Positions 30,881 to 42,131 are shown, counted from the stretch's first letter. The stretch: DNA of 64,000 nucleotides from Excoecaria cochinchinensis (GCA_947683425.1 CANTUQ010000078.1:1986001-2050000), one strand, 5' to 3'. The notes: generated by a model not told the origin, from the sequence alone. Numbers and translations: made by a program.

Positions 30881-31596
30881 ATGACTGAAGAATCGGGTAA
30901 AAAGGAAGCAACTCTCGACGAGGTAGTGTTCTCCATTCAAGCTATGCATGGTACGTTTGAAAAATTCATGAGAGATATGGGGAATATGAATGATAGAATA
31001 GAAAGGCTAGAATTGGGTTCAAATAGTACATCTAGGAGAACAGCAAGGAGAGGTAGATGGACTAATGAAAACGAAGGGGCTGACTTAAGAAATTTAGAAG
31101 AAGAAGAGACTAGTGGGAAATTGGATGGGAATTTAGGTAACATTAAGCTTAAGATTCCTCCATTTAAAGGTAGAAATAATGCTGAAGAGTACCTAGAATG
31201 GGAAAGGAAGGTTGAAATGATCTTTGATTGCAATAGGTATTCTGAGGAGAAGAAAGTGAAGATAGCAGCCATGGAGTTTACGGATTATACGCTATTTTGG
31301 TGGGATCAATTGAACATGAGTAGAAGGAAAGTGGGTAGACGTCCTATTAGTAATTGGGAAGATATGAAAGAGGCCATGAGGAAAAGATTCGTGCCTTCAC
31401 ACTACTTTAGGGAGCTACATTAGAGGTTACATAGGTTAGTGCGAGGGGGTAGGTCAGTAGAGGACTACCATAAGGAAATGGAAATGTTCATGGTTAGAGC
31501 TAACATTGAGGAAGATAAAGAGGTAACCATGGCTCGGTTTTTAGTTGGATTGAATAAAGAGATTGCTGATGTCATTGAGCTTCATAGATATGATTC
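30881..31596 (+). pseudogene. gag: R1 gag, N-terminal part
   Basis: ATG at 30881 (MTEESGKKEATLDEVV). N-terminal coiled region, basic SRRTARRGRW, capsid (YLEWERKVEMIFD, LFWWDQLNMSRR, RKRFVPSHYFREL). A TAG at 31421-31423 replaces the Gln codon of LHQ. The frame continues as GRSVEDYHKEMEMFMVRA to IELHRYDS, where R7 is inserted after GATTC (31592-31596). It resumes at 54063. The N-terminus is nearly identical to that of R6, while the capsid follows R4. Confidence 0.92.
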
Positions 31597-32495
31597 TGAT
31601 GCAGAACCCCAAGGCCAAAGAACCCGAAACCCCTTGAACATACAATATGGCATAGACATGAATAAGAGTAAATCCCCAACCCTATTGAACCCCCAATCAA
31701 TAAAGTGAAAGGAAACGCAAATAATTACGTTGATTTAAACACAAGAACAAAATTCGCCACAAGTAATTACCTTGATAAGAATTTATGTTCTTAATGTAAA
31801 AGAAGAAGACAAGCTATCCTCTCCAAAGACAAATTCGGCCAAGCCAAAAGAAATTTATCAAATTAGTCAAATCTCCCTCCAATCTCGTTTTTGTGGAGTA
31901 TATATACTCCCTTAAGCTAGAAAAAACCCTAATTAATCAAATAGGCCTTAAAACATGGGCCTTACATCAAGATAACTAAAGCCCACACTAATTAACTTAA
32001 AATTCAGCCCAAAAGGCCTAAAAAGAACTAATTAAATGAGCCCAAGCTAATTAAAGCCCATCTCACTTAAATAAGCCCAAGAGAATAAGTTAAGGCCTAG
32101 CATATTACAAATAATCAAATAAAAATAATAAATAAAAGCCTAAACTAAGAGCCCAAACAAATCAGCCCATAAGTCCATTAAGCAACACATGCATTGCACA
32201 TGTATTGTGTCACATGCTGTGCACATGTCAAGTGTCACATGCATGGCACATATCAAGTGGCACATGACTTGCACATGTCAAATTTATCATGCACATTTGG
32301 CATTTATAATTCTGCCCCATTGAGTTGGTATTAACGCCATACGGCCCAAGTTCCTCTTGGCTATCCAAAGCTTCCACAATTCGGCCCATATAAGCTTTTA
32401 GTGCCCCTTTGAACTTCTTAGCCCGAAATCTTGTCATTGGACCATTTGGTAATGCTAGCTCATCCTTTTGTTGTTCCTTGATAGTGCTCGCATCA
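31597..32495 (-). repeat. R7 3' LTR (899 bp)
   Basis: Minus strand TGATGCGAGCAC to CTGCATCA; same length as the two 5' LTR pieces together. Its U3 encodes the basic pol tail PNGPMTRFRAKKFK and EALDSQEELGPYG. Confidence 0.94.
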
Positions 32496-35226
32496 TCCCC
32501 TCCCTCTTCAAAAGGATTCGTCCTCGAATCTGAATCAAAGTCAAAAGGAGATAAATCAGAAACATTAAAAGTAGCACTAACATTATACTCACCAAGCAAG
32601 TCAATCTTATATGCATTTTCATTGATTCTTTCCAACACTTGGAATGGTCCATCACACCTTGCATAAAGTTTTGACTTCCTTTGCTGTGGAAACCGCTCTT
32701 TTCGCATATGCACCCAAACCTAGTCACCTGGTTCAAAAATGACTCGTTTTCTTCCTTTATTAGCTTTTTGTGCATACATGCGATTCTTCTTCTCAATCTG
32801 TTCCCGTGCTTTCTCATGCATTGTTTTAACCAAATCAGCCTTCTTTTTACCGTCTAAACTAGCAAGCTTATTCACAGGTAAAGGCATTAAATCCAAAATA
32901 GTCAATGGGTTAAAACCATGCACAATTTCAAATGGAGAAAAACCTGTAGAAGAATGTACAGCACGATTATATGCAAATTCAATGAATGGCAAACAATCTT
33001 CCCAAGTTTTCAAATTCTTTCCAACAATAGCACGCAACATGGTTCCTAAAGTCCTATTTACTACTTCTGTTTGTCCACCAGTTTGTGGATGACATGTAGT
33101 AGAAAATAAAAGCTTAGTACCTAACTTTCCCCACAAAACTCTCCAAAAATGACTCAGGAACTTAGTATCCCTATCTGACACAATGGTTCTTGGCACTCCA
33201 TGAAGCAGAACCACGTCTCTAAAGAATAAATCAGCAATGTTTGTTGCATCATCTGTTCTATGGCAAGCAATAAAATGAGCCATCTTACTAAATCTGTCCA
33301 CAACAACAAATATGCTATCTCTTCCCTTCCTAGTCCTAGGCAAACCCAATACAAAATCCATTGAGATATCAGTCCACGGTTCACTAGGTACAGGCAATGG
33401 TGTATATAGTCCATGAGGCATAGATCTAGACTTAGCTTGTTTACATGCAATGCACTTGGCACAAATCCTTTCTACATCTATCCTCATATTCGGCCAATAG
33501 AAATGTTCACTAAGCATATTTAAGGTCTTGTGCACACCAAAATGCCCCATTAAACCTCCACTATGTGATTCCCTGACAAGCAACTCCCTAATAGAACATG
33601 TAGGAATGCAAAGTTGTTTTCCTTTAAAAAGATATCCCTCATGTCTATAGTACTTGTCAAATGCAGTATTTTCACAAGCATGATACATGGTGGCAAAATC
33701 AACTTCATTAACATACAAATCTTTCAAATGCTCAAATCCAAGCAACTTAGAAGTAAGTATAGAAATCAAAGCATACCTTCTAGATAGTGCATCAGCCACA
33801 ACGTTTTCCTTACCTTGCTTGTATTTGATCACATATGGAAATGTTTCCAAAAACTCAACCCAACTTGCATGCCTCTTACTCAATTTACCTTATCCCTTCA
33901 AATACTTGAGAGACTGGTGATCACTATGTATCACGAATTCCTTTGGCAGTAAGTAGTGCTCCCACACTTCAAGAGCTCTCACCAATGCATAAAGCTCCTT
34001 GTCATAGGTGGAATAGTTCAATACTGGACCACTTAATTTCTCACTGAAATAAGCTATGGGACGATTTTTCTGCATCAAAACAGCACCTATACCAATCCCA
34101 GAAGCATCACATTCAATCTCAAAAGTCTTAGAAAAATCAGGTAAACGCAAAATAGGAGCAGTACATAATTTCTCTTTTAAAGTGCAAAATGCATTTTCTT
34201 GCTCTTTTTCCCATTTAAACCCAACATTCTTTTTAACAATCTCATTCAGTGGTGCAACAATAGTAGAAAAATCTCTAACAAACCGCCTATAAAAGCTAGC
34301 TAATCCATGGAAACTCCTTACCTCAGTCACTGATTTAGGCGTTGGCCATTCTTGAATGGCCCTCACCTTTTCAGAATCAACCTCCACTCCTTTAGAGCTC
34401 ACTACAAAACCTAAGAAGACAACTTTATCCAAGCAAAAAGAACACTTCTTAAGGTTTGCATACAACTTTTCTTTTCTCAACACATCCAAAACAGCTTTAA
34501 CATGCGTAATATATTCATCTAAGCACTTGCTATAAACTAGAATGTCATAAAAGTAAACAACCACAAATTTACCAAGAAAATCACGCAAGACATGGTTCAT
34601 TAATCGCATGAAAGTATTAGGTGCATTAGATAACCCAAAAGGCATTACTAACCACTCATACAATCCATATTTAGTCTTAAACGCAGTTTTCCATTCATCT
34701 CCCTCTTTCATCCTAATTTGATGATAGCCACTTTTTAAATCAATTTTAGTGAACATACATGCACCATGCAACTCATCTAGCATATCATCTAACCTAGGAA
34801 TAGGGTGGTGTACTTTACAGTGATTTTGTTGACCGCTCTGCAATCGACACACATCCTCCATGTTCCATCTTTCTTGGGTACCAATAAGACTGGTACAGCA
34901 CAAGGACTCATGCTTTCCCTCACATACCCCTTTTGAAGCAATTCATCCACTTGCCTCTGCAACTCCTTCGTCTCCTCTAGATTGCTTCGGTAAGCTGGAC
35001 GGTTAGGTATTTAAGCCCCGGGTACAAGATCAATCTGGTGCTCAATCCCTCTTAAGGGTGGTAATCCATGTGGAACTTCTTCTGGAAAGGCATCTTCATA
35101 TTCCTGCAATAAAGTCACAAAAACACTAGGCAACTCGGGGTTAAGATCAGTTTTAGTAAACAAAGTTTCCTTAAACCGAATCAAGACTAGAGCTCTCTTG
35201 CCTAAGTATGCACTTTTAACTTCTCT
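32228..35226 (-). pseudogene. pol: R7 pol: RT, RNase H, integrase, CRM tail (heavily broken)
   Basis: RT, RNase H and integrase in CRM order, with the tail entering the LTR (DSRTNPFEEGGDD, then GPMTRFRAKKFK). The RT active-site box reads YFYD instead of YFDD (TAT at 34547-34549), removing a catalytic Asp. Nonsense codons: TAA at 35011-35013 before IPNRPAYR, TAA at 33890-33892 (Gln codon of KGQGKL in R4), TAG at 32720-32722 (Trp of GDWVWVH). A 1-bp frameshift lies near 34810. The integrase HHCC finger (HFGVHKT..CAKCIACK) and DDE residues (SMDF, VSDRD, TEVVNRT) are present. The gag ORF itself ends at a TAG just upstream (35227-35229). The enzyme is dead at several points. Confidence 0.93.
32496..32530 (-). 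promoter_or_regulatory. R7 polypurine tract and stem-loop
   Basis: Minus strand purine run at 32496-32508 and the perfect GATTCG-AGGA-CGAATC hairpin at 32515-32530. Confidence 0.8.
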
Positions 35227-37131
35227 CTATTTTGCATAAAAACATGATTGTTTCTTCAATTTTTCACTCTCAATTTCCTTTTTCTCAATTCTCACATCAT
35301 TCTTTTTCTTTTCACTCACTAACTTTTTCTCTTCTGCACATCCCACTTTCTTTTGCTCACTTGTGCAGTCACTCAGCATTGGGCCTTTATTCTTATTCTT
35401 TTCTCTCATGGCCTCTTTTCTCTCTTCTTTCTTTTTCACCTCACTACCCGAACTCCCACTTGAAGTTTTTTGATTTCTCAATTGCTCAAGGTAAGTTTCT
35501 TTAGGTGAAAAAGGTGCAAGAGTAATTTTATGTCCATTATGCACAAAAGAATACCTATTCTTATACCCATCATGCACAACATGCCTATCAAATTGCCAAG
35601 GTCTACCCAACAAAATATGACCAGCTTGCATTGGTACTACATCACATACAATCTCATCTGCATACCTACCAATGGAAAATGCAACTACCACCTGCTTGGT
35701 CACTTTAACTTCACCACTATCATTTAACCATTGCAGCCTATATGGGTTAGGATGCTTTTCACATTTCAAGCTCAATTTTTCTACCAAAGTAGTACTAGCT
35801 ACATTAGTGCAACTACCCCCATCTATGATTAGGCTACAAGCCTTCCCACTTATCAAGCATCTAGTGTGAAATATATGTTCCCTTTGTTCTAGGCCATCCT
35901 CCTTCACATTCATATTCAAAACACGCCTAGTAACTAAAGCCTCCCCTTTTATAGCATATTCAACACACTCATCGTTATCTGAACAATATTCTAAAGGTGG
36001 CATACTCAATTCACTACCATCAGTCTCATCCCCATTATCAGACTCAGAAACAATTTCTTCCCCCTTAATAAACATAGTTTTTCTATTAGGACATTCAGAT
36101 GCATAATGACCACGTCCCTGACACTTAAAACACTTTATATCCCTATGTTTAGAAAGTTTAGGTGAAGAATCAGTAGTACCTTTTTGGAATGAAGTACTCT
36201 TTTCCTTGCCTTTGTTTGTTTCATAGTCTTTCTCCTTAGAAACCGAATGGTACTCCTTCTTCTTTTCTTCATTTTTACTCCATTTCGGATTCCATTTATT
36301 GCTAGAATTCGAAAATGACCTTGCTGCCCTCCTTTGCTTTTGTTGTCTCTCTACTTTCATGGCAATATTTACTAGGTCCTCCATTACTCCATAATGTTGT
36401 AAGTCCACCACATCAGCAATTTTCCTATTCAAACCTCCCATGAACCGAGCCATAGTAACCTCTTCTTCCTCTTCTCTATTGGCTTTAATCATGAGCATCT
36501 CCATTTCCTTGTGATAATCCTCCACTGTTCTAGCTCCTTGAGTGAGCCTATGTAATTGCTGGTGCAACTCTCTATAGTAGTAGGATGGTACAAACCTCCT
36601 CTTCATTACTCTCTTCATTTCTTCCCAGGTAGATATAGGCGGATCTCCATTCCTCCTTCTACTCTTAACTAACTCATTCCTCCAAACCAGCGCATAATCA
36701 CTAAACTCCACTGCTGCTATCCTTACTTTCTTGTCTTCAGAATAGTTATGACAAGCAAAAATCATGTCCACCTTCCTTTCCCATTCTAAATACACTTCAG
36801 CATCATTCCTACCTTTAAAGGATGGAATGTTCATCTTGATGGCATTGATGTTGCTGTCCACTTTATCTTCTCTTCTCACTCTACCCCTCACGGATTGAAC
36901 TTTATCATCTTCATCCCAATCGCCTTGATCAACCTCCTCTCGCTCATTAATCCATCTTCCCCTCCTAGCTATTCTCCTTGAGTTGTTGGATGTTCCCCCT
37001 TCTAATTTATCCAACCTCTCTTTAACGTCCACTCTTTCCCTCAACAAATTCTCAAGGGTACCTTGCATTGCTTGTATAGCAAACACAACTTGTTCTATAG
37101 ACATCTCCTTATTACTAGATTCGTCAGTCAT
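35227..37131 (-). CDS. gag: R7 gag-protease ORF (634 aa)
   Basis: ATG at 37131-37129 (MTDESSNKEMSIEQ). Residues 1-45 coiled-coil-like; basic SRRIARRGRW; capsid at about 95-270 (YLEWERKVDMIFA, RELHQQLHRLTQGARTVEDY); CCHC knuckle CFKCQGRGHYASEC at about residue 350. An aspartic protease with IIDGGSCTNVAS at about residue 450 follows, then LLGRPWQFDRHVVHDG and a Lys/Glu-rich linker. The ORF is open to a TAG at 35227-35229, where R4 has YVRAREVKSAL, so pol is cut off by a nonsense change. The point where non-autonomous gags switch to region X corresponds to NPKWSKNEE here, before the knuckle. Also odd: WRNEL in the capsid where relatives have WWNEL. Confidence 0.9.
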   Translation of the reverse strand: MTDESSNKEMSIEQVVFAIQAMQGTLENLLRERVDVKERLDKLEGGTSNNSRRIARRGRWINEREEVDQGDWDEDDKVQSVRGRVRREDKVDSNINAIKMNIPSFKGRNDAEVYLEWERKVDMIFACHNYSEDKKVRIAAVEFSDYALVWRNELVKSRRRNGDPPISTWEEMKRVMKRRFVPSYYYRELHQQLHRLTQGARTVEDYHKEMEMLMIKANREEEEEVTMARFMGGLNRKIADVVDLQHYGVMEDLVNIAMKVERQQKQRRAARSFSNSSNKWNPKWSKNEEKKKEYHSVSKEKDYETNKGKEKSTSFQKGTTDSSPKLSKHRDIKCFKCQGRGHYASECPNRKTMFIKGEEIVSESDNGDETDGSELSMPPLEYCSDNDECVEYAIKGEALVTRRVLNMNVKEDGLEQREHIFHTRCLISGKACSLIIDGGSCTNVASTTLVEKLSLKCEKHPNPYRLQWLNDSGEVKVTKQVVVAFSIGRYADEIVCDVVPMQAGHILLGRPWQFDRHVVHDGYKNRYSFVHNGHKITLAPFSPKETYLEQLRNQKTSSGSSGSEVKKKEERKEAMREKNKNKGPMLSDCTSEQKKVGCAEEKKLVSEKKKNDVRIEKKEIESEKLKKQSCFYAK

Positions 37132-37241
37132 GGTGCTTTACCTACAAAAGATGTTAAATAAACCAGCCTCACTACACTCGCTCACGTGTTTACACTCAAA
37201 GAAGTGACACTCCACTCGTGTGTCGCTCAAATTTGGCTTTC
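37132..37241 (-). other. R7 leader, gag-proximal piece
   Basis: Contains the conserved 'cacgtgtttacactcaaagaagtgacactccactcg' stretch, then is interrupted by S1. Confidence 0.85.
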
Positions 37242-38133
37242 TGATGCGTGCACAGGGGGGTCAACACTGCAAGATTATAAACATTGCAAGTTCGGATTCA
37301 TGGAGATCAAATTTGGGACAGTTCACGAAGGCTTGAAGGTGGTTTACTGTAGCTATGAAGAAGCCAAATCAAAAAGAGACTTTGAAGAGAGGCATGTGTA
37401 CCTCATGTGACCTTGACATGTGCCATCCATGTGCTTTGACATGTGCTAGACATGTGCCATGTCATGTGCTATGCATGTACCATATGCATGTGCACATCAT
37501 GTGACACATTACATGTCAATGCATGTGCCAATTAATGGACTTAATGGGCTATTTTGTTTGGGCTTTTATTTTAGGCTTTTATTTATTATTTTTATTTGAT
37601 TATTTGTAATATGTTAGGCCTTAACTTATTCTTTTGGGCTTATTTAAGTGAGATGGGCTTTAATTAGCTTGGGCTCATTCAATTAGTTCTTTTTAGGCTT
37701 TTTGGGCTGTATTTTAAGTTAATTAGTGTGGGCTTTAGTTATCTTGGTGTAAGGCCCATGTTTAAAGGCCTATTTGATTAATTATGGTTTTTATTAGCTT
37801 AAAGGAGTATAAATACTCCTCAAAAACGAATTTGTATAGAGAGATTGGAATTATTAAACAATGGAGGCTATCCTCTTTTCTTGGCTTTGCCAAAATTCTA
37901 ATAGATTAGATTTGTGAGATTTGCTTGCTTTTCTTTTCTATTGCATGAAGAATTTGATTAACTTATCAATTATTTGATTGTGGCATTTTTCAGGTTCTTT
38001 AATTCCCTATTATTTGCGTTTCCATTCACAAGTTGTTTGGGGGTTCAATAGGGAGGGTGTTTATCTGATTTTGCTTTGCCATTCGAATCGTATGTGTGGG
38101 TTTGTAGCTTGTTAGCTATTGGGTTCCGCATCA
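37242..38133 (+). repeat. S1: solo LTR of mosaic type inside the R7 leader (892 bp)
   Basis: TGATGCGTGCACAGG to GGTTCCGCATCA, flanks ctttc and ctttt (one mismatch; R3 gives the empty site ggcttttaccc). U3 after the shared module resembles the R7/R10 family, including the CATG repeats and GGAGTATAAATACTCC. U5 matches the R4/R6 family. No primer site follows, so it is a solo LTR. The same insertion is present in R10 (S2). Confidence 0.92.
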
Positions 38134-39261
38134 CTTTTACCCTCCTTTAAGCTCACACTCTCAAGCCTTTTACCACTCAAGCTTGCTGTCTTCAGTTGCA
38201 CTTCAGAACTCAAACTCAAGTCAAAATAGTTCACAAGCAGCAAATTATAGTAAAAGAATGCAATGAAAATACTTAACAAAGAAGATAGGCACAAAACTAG
38301 AAGCAAAAGACCAAAGTGAAGAACGTTGAAATGAGCATACAAGGTGAAGATATGTATGCTGTCTGAATTATGTGAATTTAACTAACAAGAATCAAATTGT
38401 TAATTATAGTGTAATCGGAAGCAAAAACACAAAGACACCAAAAATGGAAACTTAAGAATGAAAGAAATGACAAAACTAATGCAATAATGCAGAAATTGAA
38501 ATCTCCCTAATGGAAAATTCAATTTGATACAATATGGGTTATTACACTAAGACAAAATGAAAAGGAGACACAAGATGTCCAAACTAAAACAAGATTAGGA
38601 AACCTAAATGTTTGTCCAAAATAAGACAAAGATTAATCCAATATGTCTTAATAAGATCAAATAAGGAAACCCAAATGTCTAGACTAAGACAAAATGACTT
38701 ATCCACTATGTCTTAATTAGTTCAAGTTTAGGAAACCCAAATGTCTAGACTAAGACAAAATGACTTATCCACTATGTCTTAATGTTAAGGAAACCGAATT
38801 CAGCCCAATAGGTTCAAGTCAAACCCAAATAATTATCCAACTCCAAATCTGGTTCAATAGGTTTAAATCAAACCCAAATAATTATCCAACTCCAAATCTG
38901 GCCCAATAGGTTCAAATCAAACCCAAATAATTGTCCAACTCCAAATCTAGCCCAATAGGTTCAGCCTAATGTGTATCACGCCCAAACCAAATCAACCAAA
39001 CCCTAAATTGTATTCTTTTCTTTTCTAGCCGCCAACAATTTTCACCTTTTTTTTATTTTTTTTTAATTTTTAACAACTAGAGCAGCGAACAACCTAAACT
39101 TCAAGATCAAATAACAAAGAATTCAGCCTAAAACAAGGCTCCTAAATTTTCGGCCCCTATGATGAACAAGGGTTCCTAAATTTTAGGAATCACATAAACT
39201 GAAATTAATGAATAAAAACAGCAAACAAACATGGATAAATAAGAATTTAATCCAAATCCAA
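38134..39261 (-). other. R7 leader, distal piece
   Basis: About 1.1 kb, collinear with the R3 leader. Contains tandem copies of 'cccaaataattatccaactccaaatctggcccaataggttca' (about 38815-38965), more copies than R3, and 'ctagactaagacaaaatgacttatccac' repeats. No gene. Confidence 0.85.
38815..38965. repeat. Tandem repeat in R7 leader (unit about 46 bp)
   Basis: Three to four copies of a unit containing 'aataggttcaaatcaaacccaaataattatccaactccaaatctgg'. R3 has fewer copies. R10 has a matching array at about 56375-56540 in the opposite orientation. Confidence 0.85.
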
Positions 39262-39273
39262 GCTCTAATACCA
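39262..39273 (-). promoter_or_regulatory. R7 primer binding site (one mismatch)
   Basis: Minus strand TGGTATTAGAGC, one C-to-T change from the consensus TGGTATCAGAGC, next to the LTR at 39276. Confidence 0.88.
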
Positions 39274-39275
39274 AA

Positions 39276-39896
39276 TGATGCAGAACCCCAAGGCTAAAGA
39301 ACCCGAAACCCCTTGAACATACAATATGGCATAGACATGAATAAGAGTAAATCCCCAACCCTATTGAACCCCCAATCAATAAAGTGAAAGGAAACGCAAA
39401 TAATTAGGTTGATTTAAACACAAGAACAAAATTCGCCACAAGTAATTACCTTGATAAGAATTTATGTTCTTAATTCAAAAGAAGAAGACAAGCTATCCTC
39501 TCCAAAGATGATTTCGGCTAAGCCAAAAGAAATTTATCAAATTAGTCAAATCTCCCTCTAATCTCGTTTTTGTGGAGTATATATACTCCCTTAAGCTAGA
39601 AAAAACCCTAATTAATCAAATAGGCCTTAAAACATGGGCCTTACATCAAGATAACTAAAGCCCACACTAATTAACTTAAAATTCAGCCCAAAAGGCCTAA
39701 AAAGAACTAATTAAATGAGCCCAAGCTAATTAAAGCCCATCTCACTTAAATAAGCCCAAAAGAATAAGTTAAGGCCTAGCATATTACAAATAATCAAATA
39801 AAAATAATAAATAAAAGCCTAAACTAAGAGCCCAAACAAATCAGCCCATAAGTCCATTAAGCAACACATGCATTGCACATGTATTGTGTCACATGA
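39276..39896 (-). repeat. R7 5' LTR, U5-side piece
   Basis: Joins 53785-54062 to make an 899-bp LTR. R8 is inserted in its CATG repeat cluster. Confidence 0.93.
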
Positions 39897-40615
39897 TGAT
39901 GCGTGCACAGGGGGGGTCAACTCATCATGGCAATCCTACACGAGCCAAATTGTGGAAATTATGGAAAGTCAAGAGAGATTGGAGCCGAATGACACTATGA
40001 CCAATCCAATGGGGCTTATTTTATTATGTTGTACTTGTTTTGTTTTAATTTATTTAGTTAGACCCTCATATAGCTTAATAAGTTTATTTTAAGTGAGTTG
40101 GGCTTATTTTAGCTTGGGTTCATTTAATTTAATTATTTTAGGCTTGTGGGCTGTTGTATTTTAGAGTTAATAAGTTTGGGCTTTAGTTATTTGGTGGGAG
40201 GCCCATGTGTTAGGTGGCCTTTTGACTTATTTAGGGTTTGGTGGGAGGCCCATGTGTTAGGTCGCCTTTTGACTTATTTAGGATTACCTACCTTTTGAGG
40301 GCTATAAATACCTCATTATAAGTTGTAAAAGACAGATTTTAAACACTTTTGAATACCATCATTTGGCTTGGCCGAATTTTCTTCATTGGAGAGAAAAACT
40401 TGTCTTCTTCTTTTGCATCAAGAACTTAAATTCTTATCAAGGTATTTACTTTGTGGCGAATTCTGTTCTTGTGTTTTTAAATCAATCTATTATAAGCGTT
40501 TCCATTCACATGTTGTTTGGGGTTCTTTAGATTGGGAGTTTCTTCTTGTTCATGTTCATGCCATATTGTGTGTTTAAGGGGTTTCGGGTTCTCTAGCCTT
40601 AGGGTCTCCGCATCA
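39897..40615 (+). repeat. R8 5' LTR (719 bp)
   Basis: TGATGCGTGCACAGGG to CTCCGCATCA. TATA-like TATAAATA at 40303-40310. Contains a tandem duplication of a 47-bp unit (about 40193-40285). One reading frame encodes IVEIMESQERLEPND, resembling the R7 tail IVEALDSQEELGPYG. Confidence 0.94.
40193..40285. repeat. 47-bp tandem duplication in R8 LTR
   Basis: Two copies of 'ggtgggaggcccatgtgttagg...gacttatttagg'. The 3' LTR (about 53342-53450) has an additional partial copy, explaining most of the length difference. Confidence 0.88.
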
Positions 40616-40617
40616 TT

Positions 40618-40629
40618 TGGTATCAGAGC
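40618..40629 (+). promoter_or_regulatory. R8 primer binding site (tRNA-iMet)
   Basis: TGGTATCAGAGC two bases after the LTR. Confidence 0.93.
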
Positions 40630-41343
40630 TTGGATTAGGATAAATTCTTATTTATCTTGTGTTAATTTGCTGTTCTATTGTTTTATTTCCATTAGAATAA
40701 GATAATTCCGTGTTGTTTAATTTGCAATCTTATTCTTATCAATTTCGTCTTCTTCTTTATTTTTGAATTTGTTCTTTTGTGTTCTTCTTTATTCCTACAT
40801 CAGATCTTGTGTTTGATGTTTTAAGTTCTAAAAAAAAAATCGTTGGTACTGTTCACGTTATTGTTCATAGTACTATTCATAGTACTGTTCATCCGAATTT
40901 AAAAAAAAAAAGAGAAAAGTCAGCATTGAGATAAAGCTAGGAAAGAAAAATCACAAAGAAACAAAAATTTAGATTTGGTCATACTTTGAATTTGGAGATT
41001 AATTTGAAAAGTTAAAGTGGTAATTTATGGGTAGGTGTCATTTTTGACTTTCTTTGATTTCTTGTCTTCACATCCATTGTATCAAAATTGACTTTTCCAT
41101 TAGGAAAATACCAAAATTTCAGATTTGTCATACTTTGAATTTGAAAATTAATTTGAAAAGCCAAAGTGGCAATTTGTTGGTAGGCGTCATTCTTGACTTT
41201 CTTTGTTAAGTGTTTTTTCATTGCATTCTCATTTAAATTTGTTGAATTATGAATCATCTTGACTTGGAATTAAATTCTGAAGTGCAACTGAGGACAGCAA
41301 GCTGGAGTGGAAAAAGGCTTGAGTGTGTAAGCTTAGAAGAGGG
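40630..41343 (+). other. R8 leader, 5' part
   Basis: A/T-rich leader with short duplicated stretches ('aatttcagatttgtcatactttgaatttg' twice, about 40965-41160) and 'gtactgttcacgttattgttcatagtact' repeats near 40845. Interrupted by R9. No gene. Confidence 0.8.
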
Positions 41344-41597
41344 TGTAGACACCGGGTCCTGAGTAAGCCTAGATCGAAATTACCTAATGATGATAATTGC
41401 CTTCACAGGCTTAAAAGGTTAAAAGTGATGGTTTTCTCGTCAAAATTGCATTTTAGAGTGAAAAATTAAAAAAATAATAAAAAAGATTTAAAAAAATTAA
41501 TTTTGAAAAATGGGGGCTTAAAATTATGGTATTTTTAGTCAATTTAAAATTTAAAAAAATAGAAAAAAAATAAAAAAAAAAAAGTTTTTTTTTTTTC

Positions 41598-41925
41598 GGA
41601 CCGCGAGTGTCGGGCGCGGCAGCGCGCAGGCGCGCTGGCGCCCAGCTCGCAGGCGCCAGGCGCCCAGCCCGCCGACGCCCAGGTGCCCAGCACGCTGGGC
41701 GCGATTTGGCGACGCGCAGCGTCGCCAATGCCGCGCGTCGCTAAAGAGCGACGCGCAGCGTTGCGCGCTGCGCGCCGCACCGCGCGCCTCTGCGCGCGAT
41801 TCCCGCCCGACCTCCGCACGGCTCTCGCACGCCTCGCCGCGTGAGTGCCCGTCGCTCTATAGCGACGGGCGGCGTCCCTCTGGCGACGGGCTTCCGGCCG
41901 TCGGTATAGGGTCTGTTACCCAAAA
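41598..41925. repeat. GC-rich palindromic island in R9 LTR
   Basis: About 330 bp of GCG/CGC-rich sequence with many overlapping inverted repeats (gcgacgcgcagcgtcgcc; gtcgctctatagcgac; a 24-bp palindrome at 41733-41756), lying just upstream of the TATA box in otherwise AT-rich DNA. Repeated in the 3' LTR at 49718-50045. Confidence 0.9.
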
Positions 41926-42131
41926 ATCCTATTTTTCAGCCTTTTTTCCGATTTTTTCACCCAAAAATCCGTTTTTATCCCATTTTTTTGGGGTTTTTGA
42001 CTTCAAATTAAATTCTAAAATATTTTTTTAGGTAATTAAATAATAAAACTTGATTTTATCATTAAAAATAAAATTATTTTGGGTTAAAATAGGTTTTTTC
42101 CTTAATTAAATTAGGGCAAACTATTTTATCC

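Noticed and set aside
41453..41923. Ala/Arg-rich ORFs in the R9 LTR
   Set aside because: Produced by the GC-rich palindromic island; not conserved as a protein and interrupted upstream by poly-A/T tracts.
41598..41925. Possible CpG-island promoter of a host gene
   Set aside because: Repeated exactly at 49718-50045 and located inside LTRs of R9 bounded by a target duplication.
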